NCBI RefSeq assembly: GCF_041260155.1
Contig: NC_091942.1
Location: 1,808,001-1,872,000, forward strand
Direction of reading: 5' to 3'
Source of the DNA: Ptychodera flava
Lineage: Eukaryota > Hemichordata > Enteropneusta > Ptychoderidae
Length of the DNA stretch: 64,000 nt
Below the pieces are notes generated by a model. The model did no database searches, was not told the origin of the DNA, and saw nothing but the letters and a program-made list of their open reading frames with translations. Below are positions 12,901-23,000 of the stretch, one piece after another (the first letter of the stretch is position 1; every line of letters starts with the position of its first letter). The translations under genes were made by a program, and so were the position numbers.

Positions 12901-14210
12901 TTTGCCATCCAATAGACTGATCTCAGACCAGTTATAATTCCATCCTGAGATTTTGTTCGTGCCATTTTAGCAGAGGTTTGAAAAACTGACCTCATTAATT
13001 GTCATTTCAGTCAGTGCATTTTGATGACCAGCATAGGAAACGTGGCGAGTTAGAGTCGAGGTACGGAAATTACAGCATCCTTTACCTTCCGTAAACGCGT
13101 TAGATTTCTTGCCATCGATACAGACTTGGCATTTCATGCCGCCGTCTTCCTCAGAGTAGCGTACCCAAGGTAAATCGTTCAACCATCGACGCATAAATTT
13201 CCTCGTTTCAGTTCTTGGCTGTTTTGAAGGTGGCGGTTCCGAGCCATTTCCATCTGCGTCATCAATATTTGAAGTGTCGTCTGCACTGCCGCGACAGTGC
13301 GTGTCTTGATCTGAACTTTCAGCATCACGGCGGGATTCACTATTGTCGCTCACCACCGATTTTTCGAACTCGGTCATTTCGATGTTCTCTGGCTCCGTGG
13401 AATTCTTGTTTCCCGAAAAGATCGGTTTGAAAAACGACGTTATGCGTGACATATTTGCTCACAATCGGACAGCTAGAACGAAGTAGAACTTTCCTGAACT
13501 TTCACTCGAACGCAAATTTCGGAGCACATGTTAATTTGATTGACAACTGAATTAACGGATAAGAGTCGTTTGACACGCGGTTTGAGGATGAAAATCATGA
13601 CTGACAGACACTTTTACTGAAAACCAATCAGAATAATTATTTTTACATCGCGATATGCCAATCAGTGATGTAGGTGTTTTCTCAGGCTTGAAAAAAACTA
13701 CGTATTTGTAACATTGTATGTCAAGCTGTCAATTATTTTACTTGTAGACAAAACATCGCGATATGCCGATTATCAACGCAAAGTCGTCAATCTGAACATC
13801 AGTATTTGTCGCTGAACTTTGTGGCTGAGCTGAGAGACGCGCCACATCAGGCGCCTCGGTAATTTTTTTTAGGGCCATTGAAGAAATTATAGCGTCAATG
13901 GCGCGAAAACGCGTTCTAGATTCAACCCTACACTTTCCTTCTGAACTTGCGAAAGAAGATAGAGCAGTTATCAATCTAAACTCACCTTCACATAATGAGT
14001 TTCATCAAGCAGTAGGTACTTAGCAGAACATGGCAGTTTTATGTCTTGAATGGATGGTTTCTTTCTGTTCAAATTCATCCCTCTACCAACGGATACAAAT
14101 TGTGGACTGCTTGCCATTTCTTTGTCAGTACTAATGTTGAGAACCCCATCACCATCCATTAAGGGTTTCCATGGCAACTTTCTATCTTCAGATGACTTAT
14201 TGGTGTCCAT
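6952..14210 (-). CDS. Three-exon gene for a disordered, unrecognised protein
   Basis: Coding exons read leftward: 13986-14210 (75 codons from ATG, donor GTGAGT), 8690-8860 (57 codons, acceptor TTGTAG, donor GTAATT), and 8130 down to 6952. All junctions are phase 0. The third exon either runs to the TAA at 6952 or is spliced at a strong GTAAGT at 6969-6964, in which case later exons were not found. About 520 residues are visible. There is no globular domain I recognise. It is polar, rich in Lys, Asp, Glu and Ser, with two RG sites near the N-terminus (VGRGMNL and SMGRGRAV) and a WKSGYY patch early in exon 3. RG sites of that kind bind Tudor domains in some germline proteins, but that is only a suggestion. 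A hAT transposon fills part of intron 1. Coding status is supported by in-phase splice sites. Confidence 0.6.
8861..10875. other. Intron 1 of the disordered-protein gene, part left of the hAT element
   Basis: No exon was found. A motif reading TAGCGTCAATGA occurs near 9465 and again near 14730 and, in part, inside the hAT element near 13890, hinting at a shared repeat fragment. Confidence 0.35.
10876..10883. repeat. 8-bp target duplication of the hAT element, left copy
   Basis: CTACACTT next to the left terminus; the partner is at 13928-13935. One further flanking C also matches. Confidence 0.75.
10884..13927 (-). mobile_element. hAT DNA transposon, nearly intact, inside an intron
   Basis: The left end starts CAGTGTTGAATCTAG and the right end, read inward, starts GGTTGAATCTAG, so the inverted repeats share GTTGAATCTAG. 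Directly outside both ends is CTACACTT (10876-10883 and 13928-13935), an 8-bp duplication as expected of hAT elements. The right end lacks about three bases of the canonical CAG terminus, an oddity. The element is 3,044 bp, encodes one transposase in the same orientation as the host gene, and ends about 50 bp from the donor of host exon 1. Confidence 0.8.
11256..13452 (-). pseudogene. hAT transposase (ZNF862-like), one frameshift
   Basis: Two overlapping frames make up one transposase of about 730 residues. The first (13452-12967, 161 codons) has an acidic N-terminus and a TTF/BED-type zinc finger with CQVC followed by RHVSYAGH. The second (12995-11256, 579 codons) has the RNase H-like core: DESTD with the first acidic residue, GSDGASVMTG with the second, a CVAHRLAL motif, and the C-terminal dimerisation region around CERGFS and SLRNRLGPDTLNKLMF. 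The frames overlap by 29 bp and match the family only if a one-base shift is allowed near 12970-12995. No good intron explains it. The enzyme is therefore interrupted, or the base call is wrong. Catalytic residues otherwise look present. Confidence 0.85.
13928..13935. repeat. 8-bp target duplication of the hAT element, right copy
   Basis: CTACACTT next to the right terminus, identical to 10876-10883. Confidence 0.75.
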
Positions 14211-14745
14211 TTTCTAATCTGCGAATTAAATGAATTTGAATTAATGTTCTAAAGATCAACACATTGAAACTTTTTCGGGGCATATTTTTTATTCTGCAAC
14301 TGTTTCACATTAAGCAAACATAATCTGCAAAAGGGGCATATCATAACTATTTGTGACAAACTTGTAAGTCAATAACTGTCTTCTTGACAGGTAGTATCAC
14401 ATTTGAATATGTTTGAAATATCCATCATGCAAACAGCCTTCTATTTTGTGAATCATGCCAAACAGTACCCTTCCTGTCAGACAGCATCACTTGCCTATCT
14501 ACCAAGTCAGTAAAAAGTGGTATTGAGCCAAACTGTGTACATTTCCAACTGCTTGGCTTGGTATGTTATAAAAGCTTTAGTCTGTGAAAATTATGTTTAC
14601 AGATTCTCTGTTTCCAGGGGCCTTCAAATCTTCAATTTTGGTTTGAAATATTCGGTAGCCTACAAAAGGTGGCAAATGATCTTACAACTCAAGTCTCTAC
14701 ACACAAAGCATGCCTATAATGAGAAAAATAGCGTCAATGACACTG

Positions 14746-17631
14746 TAGCTCCCATCCTGGACTATTTAGTGTATGTATATTTGAGGTCAAAGGTCACCGA
14801 GGTCACGTGACATTTTGCTAAGTTATCCCTATACACCAAAAATCAGACCTCTAGCTCTATTAGCTCGCTCAAAATTAGATATGTGCATAATTAATGAGGT
14901 ACAATATGTGGCGTCATAAGCTGTCCCATCATACCATACATGAAGGGTGTAGCACTTGTGGTTACTGAGTTATGGACAAATATGTATATTGAGGTCAAAG
15001 GTCACCGAGGTCACGTGACATTTTGTCAAAAAAATTGTATTGCTAAGTTATCCCTATATACAAAAAATCAGACCTCTAGCTCTATTGGCTCACTCAAAAT
15101 TTGATATGTGCATAATTAATAAGGTACAATATGTGGCGTCATAAGGTGTCCCATCATACCATACATAAAGGCTGTAGCACTGTGGTTACTGAGTTATGGA
15201 CAAATATGTATATTTGAGGTCAAAGGTCACCGAGGTCACGTGACATTTTGTCAAAAAAATTGTACTGCTAAGTTATCCCTATATACCAAAAATCAGACCT
15301 CTAGCTCTATTGGCTCGCTCAAAATTTGATATGTGCATAATTAATGAGGTACAATATGTGGCGTCATAAGGTGTCCCATCATACCATACATGAAGGCTGT
15401 AGCACTTGTGGTTACTGAGTTATGGACAAATATGTATATTTGAGGTCAAAGGTCACCGAGGTCACGTGACATTTTGTCAAAAAAATTGTATTGCTAAGTT
15501 ATCCCTATATACCAAAAATCAGACCTCTAGCTCTATTGGCTCGCTCAAAATTTGATATGTGCATAATTAATGAGGTACAATATGTGGCGTCATAAGGTGT
15601 CCCATCATACCATACATGAAGGCTGTAGCACTTGTGGTTACTGAGTTATGGACAAATATGTATATTTGAGGTCAAAGGTCACCGAGGTCACGTGACATTT
15701 TGTCAAAAAAATTGTATTGCTAAGTTATCCCTATATACCAAAAATCAGACTTCTAGCTCTATTGGCTCGCTCAAAATTAGATATGTGCATAATTAATGAG
15801 GTAGAATATGTGGCGTCATAAGCTGTCCCATCATACCATACATGAAGGGTGTAGCACTTGTGGTTACTGAGTTATGGACAAATACGTATATTTTGAGGTC
15901 AAAGGTCACCGAGGTCACGTGACATTTTGTCAAACAAATTGTATTGCTAAGTTATCCCTATATACCAAAAATCAGACCTCTAGCTCTATTGGCTCGCTCA
16001 AAATTAGATATGTGCATAATTAATGAGGTACAATATGTGGCGTCATAAGGTGTCCCATCATACCATACATGAAGGCTGTAGCACTTGTGGTTACTGAGTT
16101 ATGGACAAATATGTATATTTGAGGTCAAAGGTCACCGAGGTCACATGACATTTTGTCAAAAAAATTGTATTGCTAAGTTATCCCTATATACCAAAAATCA
16201 GACCTCTAGCTCTATTGGCTCGCTCAAAATTTGATATGTGCATAATTAATGAGGTACAAATGTGGCGTCATAAGCTGTCCCATCATACCATACATGAAGG
16301 CTGTAGCACTTGTGGTTACTGAGTTATGGACAAATATGTATATTTGAGGTCAAAGGTCACCGAGGTCACGTGACATTTTGTCAAAAAAATTGTATTGCTA
16401 AGTTATCCCTATATACCAAAAATCAGACCTCTAGCTCTATTGGCTCGCTCAAAATTAGATATGTGCATAATTAATGAGGTACAATATGTGGCGTCATAAG
16501 CTGTCCCATCATACCATACATGAAGGCTGTAGCACTTGTGGTTACCGAGTTATGGACAAATATGTATATTTGAGGTCAAAGGTCACTGAGGTCACGTGAC
16601 ATTTTGTCAAAAAAATTGTATTGCTAAGTTATCCCTATATACCAAAAATCAGACCTCTAGCTCTATTGGCTCGCTCAAAATTAGATATGCACATAATTAA
16701 TGAGATACAATATGTGGCGTCAACTAGATCATAAGGTGTTCCATCATACCATACATGAAGGCTGTAGCACTTGTGGTTACTGAGTTATGGACAAATATGT
16801 ATATTTGAGATCAAAGGTCATCAAGGTCACATGACATTTGTCAAAATATCCGAGATATCTGCGTGAACGGATGGACTCACGGATGGACGAACAGACGGAC
16901 ATGACCCAATCTATAAGCTCACTGGACTTCATCCGTGGGGACTAAAAATTGTGTCACTGCATCCTTTTTGCAATATGAATACGATGAGAAACTAAATTTT
17001 TATTTTTCGTGGCCTTATACATGGGAGTCTATGGAGATCTGCCTTATACATGGGAGTCTATGGACGTGTAAACTAAAAATATGCAAATTTCACCACGATT
17101 TGCCCAAATTTGGGAAAGGTCACTTCTATGCACTTCCATACCAAGTTTCAAATCAATCGGACTTGTGGTTTCAGAGCAGGAGATTTTTGACCAAAAATGG
17201 GAGAAAATTACAAAAAAATCATGAAAAATAGCAAGTCCAAGATACTGACCCAAGATGTGCACAATCATTTCATGTCAGCCCAAAGTACTTACATGCTAAT
17301 TTTTCATGTAATCTGCTCAGTGGTTATTGAGTTTTTTCAATTTTGACTGTTTTTACATTTTTTCACTTAATTTGCATATTTTTGGCAATGACAACTTCAT
17401 TTGAACAAAATCTCATTTACAGCCCATCATCCATGTACACACCAAATATCAAGATGAAATGTACAGCGGTTTTGGAGTTTTTGATGTTGACGGACAGACA
17501 TACAGACATACAGACATACAGACGTACAGACATACAGACATACAGAACATACATACATACATACATACAGACATTTCCTAGCCTATAAGAATAGCTTCCA
17601 TTGCCATATATACATATGGCTATGGGAGCTA
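14746..17631 (+). mobile_element. Tandem-repeat element, copy 2 (ten units plus 3' tail and terminal hairpin)
   Basis: Ten units of about 226 bp run from 14770 to 16850 and are nearly identical to each other. The first AGGTCA of successive units falls at 15217, 15443 and 15669. The tail that follows matches 2480-3253 closely, including the CAGACATA run (17500-17570) and the TAGCT...AGCTA palindrome at 17592-17631. The apparent start, TAGCTCCCAT at 14746, is the reverse complement of the ATGGGAGCTA that ends the element. It may therefore have short inverted ends. No coding capacity. This copy is more homogeneous than copy 1, so its array was probably amplified or homogenised more recently. Confidence 0.7.
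15217..16602 (+). promoter_or_regulatory. Repeated nuclear-receptor-type half-sites with E-box (one set per 226-bp unit)
   Basis: Most units contain AGGTCAAAGGTCA, a perfect DR1 direct repeat of the kind bound by RXR, HNF4 and COUP-type receptors. Three bases later comes AGGTCACGTGAC, which adds a third half-site (DR3 spacing) and the palindrome GTCACGTGAC recognised by E-box bHLH-zip factors. Units at 16122 and 16809 carry CACATG instead, and the latter also has degraded half-sites. Binding is inferred from motif identity only. Confidence 0.5.
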
Positions 17632-17635
17632 AAAA

Positions 17636-18272
17636 TGTGTATGTTTTTCTCATTTGACACAATACTCCAGCTTTGTTGACGGTTTCAACAGGCCTGTAAC
17701 ATGTAACTCTCTGCTGTTGTTCGAGATGTCATTTTTGTCCTTTTTATCATAGTTGTACTTGTTTTTGACCTTGAACTGTGTTTCTGCTATGGTTGGGAAA
17801 CTTTGGTAACAGAAATAGCTGTCTCCTAATCTGATACATTGATTTACCGTAGGGAGGCTCAGTGACATGATAGGAAAACCCTAGAAAACATATACCTGCA
17901 TGCTTTCTGCCCTTATCAAAAGCACTGAGCATGCCTTTTCAAACAATAATATAAGGTGATTTCTCACAGTAAATCATGATTAAAACGACAATACTTAGTA
18001 TCAATTATTTAATCATACTTTAGAGAGAAGAATGAGAAAATTTTTGATCATCTAAACAAAAATGAAGAACATTTTGTCAAACGTTACAGTTATTGTTCCT
18101 TACCAATACTGCTTAATATTTGTTTTTTAAGTGTGATGTTGACGATTCAGCAAGTTCACATTATTTTAATCAGCACAGACATTCTGCGTGCACATTTATA
18201 CATGTTATGGGCTTGTTGAAACAGTCAACAAAACTGGAGTATTGTGTCAAATGAGAAAAACACATACACATG
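17636..18272. mobile_element. MITE-like element with inverted ends of about 60 bp
   Basis: The sequence starting TGTGTATGTTTTTCTC near 17636 and extending to about 17695 recurs in reverse complement at about 18205-18272. Arms differ by a few bases and a small indel. The left end abuts the terminal hairpin of the tandem-repeat element. No coding frame inside. No clear target duplication. Confidence 0.5.
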
Positions 18273-20071
18273 AACTTGCATATTAAGTATAGCACTCACA
18301 TTAATTATTGAAATATTCTACATCACTGTGAGTAAATGACTTACAACACTATTACCCTTCAATTCGGTATACTGGGTGATGCCAGGTTACTCACAACAAT
18401 TTGCATACAACAGTCCGTTCATCCAATTTACAGTCCTTTTTCTGCTATGCAGTGCATGTGTTGAGATGACTGTGGACAGAAGGCAAAAGTGTTGACTCAA
18501 AACAGCTCTCTGGAACAATGTGTGCAATGAACAGGGGCAATAGCTTGACTGGTATTACAACACTGACTCAACAATGGGGTGACAGCTAGTGGTACAACCA
18601 GAAAACGGTACAATCCAGGTTGTGACACATGTCTGCAATGACTCTTCCATATCCACTTTCTCCACAAATATACACTCAATTACACCTGCCCCCCAAAAAC
18701 AAGGTGAAGTGTACATTATACAATTGAAAAGTAATCTCAATGGTAACTATTTGCATAATTACCATTGTAATTCACCCTACTAAAGACCTATTCATAAGTA
18801 TCGCCTCTGTGCAGATTTTCTAGGGCCTGGCCAAATCTGAGTTTTAAAATCCTCTTTCCATCTTTGGGAAAGGGAAATACTTGGGGAGAGTCCTTGAAGG
18901 CCTTCTCCTGCCGGGAATCACTTTTAAATTTAAGACAGCTGTTGAATTAAATGAATATTTTAAACTTTATAAATATAATTGATATACGTCATAAGATCTA
19001 AAACTATATGGATATAATATTTGAAAACAAATTGTCATTAAAACAGGAAGTGGCTATTCGCACTTTTCTTATATGCCCTGGTGTGGTGCAAATAGCATCT
19101 TCCATTTATATTGTATATGGGGGTGCGTGAGGAAATCTTACACCCTTCCCTCCTAAAGTTGGCCAACTCCTCCGAATATTTAATGTGTCATCGCCCTATT
19201 AGCATGCAATGGCGGAAAGAAACCCTTTAACTAGATGGGTGTTAGCTGGTGAGCGAAGTCGCAAAAACCAAAAATCACCGACCGCCTCACCGCGCGCTAC
19301 AATTTTGCAGCTAGATCGGTGTTATCATCATCCGTAGTACTGTACAACATCGGCAGAAACGAAAAAAAAGAGAAATCACATTGTTCCTGGTGTTTCTGCA
19401 GCTTCTGTAATGTTGGACCTTGCCGTCTGGTCACCTTAAACAGAAGTCCCAACGCCCGTCCTTTGACCATGTGTTGTGGTTGCTTGTTGTTAAAAATTTG
19501 CATGTCAATTTCCCGGATTATTTATGCCCAAATTTATCATTGGAAATATACTGCTACACACAAGTATGAGTCGAAATTCATTCATTTGCAGTGATTCCTA
19601 ATTAAAGTTCTAGAATATTGCAACACCAAAACATCGTAGTTAAGATATCACTTACAGATATGATGACGAAAAGTGACGAGGAAATATAAGAGTCACACTC
19701 ACAACTTTGGCCTTCTGAAGAGAGAGGTTAACCATCACGCGTGCGTGCGTGGTTGACCATGACCTTTTTTAACCACATGGTAATATTTTTTCCTTCTATC
19801 GGAGTAGAACGCCACCATGAGGTAAGATGATACTATAATTTTGAAAGAACTTCTCTTATTGGCGTATATTGTGCGATGGAGCCTCGCTAAGCCAACCATC
19901 TGGAAGAATAGGAAAGCAGTCAAATAGTGTGAGGTCAAAGGTTGGACGCGCTTAGGGCTTGCCTGCCAATGAAGAAACATGGATCACTGCCACACTGGCG
20001 GCTGCATACGCTTTGATTAACATCGTCGCCACAGCACTACACCTAAATTTACATCTCCTCGAGGAAGAGAA
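18273..20071. other. Intergenic region upstream of COX19
   Basis: No recognisable gene was found. The part nearest the COX19 start (about 19930-20071) would hold its promoter and 5' untranslated region. No TATA box stands out. Confidence 0.3.
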
Positions 20072-23000
20072 ATGTCTGCAACGACATTTGGTCAGAAAAG
20101 CTTCACTCCCAGGGCTCCAGCGAAGGGAAGTTTTCCCATCGATCACGAAGGTAGGTGTTCTGTGTGTAATGTCATGGAGGTAGATCTATTCTGGCCCTGC
20201 GTACGAATACTACAATGCATGCTGAGTGTTTCCGGCGTCATACAGCCTCCCACCACCCCAACCTCCCTCCTCCACCGGCTGTGGTGGGAGGCCGTATGCC
20301 GCCGGGAACACAGCATTGTACGTAGCTGCAGTACAGTAGCTCGAGGTTTTGCCTGGGTATTTGGGGCGGGCGGCAAAACCAAACCGTCCGACCCAAATAC
20401 CCATGCAAAACCTCGAGCTACTGTACTGCAGCTACATTTAACGCAGGGTAAGATCTATTCTAGATATTGTAAATGAAATGTCAATTTTCAGCACAGCATG
20501 CTCTTGGCTCAGGCGATCGGAGTGCGAAGTGTACGGTACAGTACTGCTAAATCGTGTACTCAACACTTCGTGCGTCTGTTTGTAGGTCGAACCACGGTCT
20601 CGCTTCTCAACTCCACACCTCAAAGGTCGAGCGTATGTGCTTCTGAGCACAGGCATTCGACTCAATGCAAGCAAACCGTCACTGATGCAATTGGTTGCAT
20701 CAGTGACCGTTTTCTTGCCTTGAGTCTAATGCCTGTGCTTCGGAGTATGGCGTAGTTGGTACATTTGCAATATTCAAACTCTGTTAACTGTTTCAGCTGC
20801 ATGCAGTGATGAACCAAGATTCTGTTGTTGGTGGTAGGGCATAGAGGGAGCTTGACCAAACAGCAATCTGGCTTTATTCATTTTGTGACCCTTTAATTTA
20901 TGAGATTCCCTTCAAACAGATTTTTCTCATTTTTGGAGCAGGGGAGGGGGGGGGGGCACAAATGTAAACATGGTCCAATGGTTTGAAAATCTTTTGCACA
21001 TATTCTGAGCATTGACTTATGGTAGTGTAAGCAGGTGAGATCTCTTTCTTTATTTTAAACAAAAAAATCAAACAGATTGCTGTGAAAAGAAGAATTTATA
21101 TGACAGCCATAGATTTTGAAGCTCCCACAATAATTTCTAATCCCCTGTAATTGTTGCAAGGGGGGCACCCTCCTCCATTCTAACTGAGGCTCCTGGATGA
21201 TTAATGCTGTGTTAGCGCTGGGTTTGGAAAGCTGTTAGCCACTGTGGCGAATAGTTCAAATTTTTATTAGCCACAGACAAATTTTATTAGCCACACATTT
21301 TTACGAAAACGAAGCTTTCTATAATGCTATAATCTCCAATATCGGTTGCATGCACAAGAATAAACTATCAATACATCAACCTTGTATCCAATTGTCTTCA
21401 TTTTAACACTGGAAATTGCTTGATTCTGGACCGCGCTGCAAATCGACAGCAACACGCAACGTTGAGACCACGATTAAAATGAACTGCAACACGGAAGTTT
21501 CGGACCGCGATGCAAATCAACTGCATGACAGCAACACTGAACGTTCGGACTGCGATTAAAATAGAAGTTTGGTTACACGTAATTACGTTCCATCAGTATA
21601 CGTAGTTTTTTGTCACGTCATACAGACGTCGCGTACATGTGGCACAGACGTTCGGAACGTCATCAAACGACACTTCTACACGTAGTCTTAATTACGGTAG
21701 TAATTTTTAGATTTTCTTGGTGATTTGCGGGAATTTAGACAGGAAATCTCGTTAAGTATGAGTATCATTGTAAATTAGCAAACATCATTGATATCACAAA
21801 ATTCAGTAGAGTTCACCTGTACAAGACGTACGTGCTATGATTTCCTGACATAAATGAAATGTTGTCGTCTATGGTCTAATTCAACTTTTTTACCTGAAGC
21901 TGTCACGAAGATTTCCCTAAACCACATAAATAACTGTATAACAGAAAATCGGTAAATTTAATGCGAGGATACAACGAGCTTGAATAGTCCTCGCGTAGAG
22001 AAATTAATTGTTTCTTAAAACTTAGACGAATTTCGTATGTTTCTGAAAAAATACTGCAAAATCAACCCAAAAAATCATAACTGAGCATGGATACGCGTAC
22101 GCCACTGTGTGCCTTCAGACGTACACGTAATTAGATTATGACCTCTCTAATGAACAACAACACGGAACGTCGAGACCGGATGCAAATCGACAACAACACG
22201 GAATGCGTCGTTGGGATGGCGATTTTAATGAACATCAATACGGGACCATGAGGACCGCGATGCAAATCGACCACCATTAAAATAAGACCTCGATAAAAAT
22301 GTGCAACACGGAACGTCTAGACCACGATGCACCTAAATTTCAACACCGAACGTTGTGACCACGATTAAAATGCGTATGTCTGCTGTAGCAAAAGTCGCGA
22401 GTGTTCGCTTTGCTTGCTATACACTAGACAAAATGACGTCAAATTTATCGCGAGACTAGCATGACTACAGTTGACTAGGGCTCGATTGCATTGCGTCTGC
22501 CTGCATTTTCAGTTCTCGCGATAGTCATTTATGTGCATGCTGTACACTATACAAATTGACGTCAATTCTCTCGCGAGACTAGGCTCGATTGCAATTGCGT
22601 ACGTCGGAGAGAACAATACGGAAGTAGGTATAGTTTTTTCTCGAATCGCCGAAAGAGAAGCGCAGATCAACAAAAGACTAAAAAACCACACGTTTTTGTT
22701 TATTTTGCGGAATTTTTTCAACAAAAATCACTTTCGCCACTGTGGCGAATTAGGATCGATTTTTCTTCGCCACTGCTGATTTCAATTCGCATTTGCGAAC
22801 GTGGCGAATGGGCAGCGCGAACACAGTAATGCTTACCTTAAAAGTAATCTAATCGAATCCCAAAGTCCAAACGTTTCCAAAATCAGATTTTATATCCTCC
22901 CTCTGATAGCGAATTGCAATAATTTTAACCATTTAGACTTTCCTATATAAACATATGTCACGCCAACAAACATGTACCAAAATTTAATAAATGTTAGGAT

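Noticed and set aside
15217..16850. CRISPR-like regular repeats
   Set aside because: Units are 226 bp with no spacer variation, in an animal genome.
19297..19503. 68-codon minus-strand frame upstream of COX19
   Set aside because: No recognisable motif, no splice context and no supporting neighbour.
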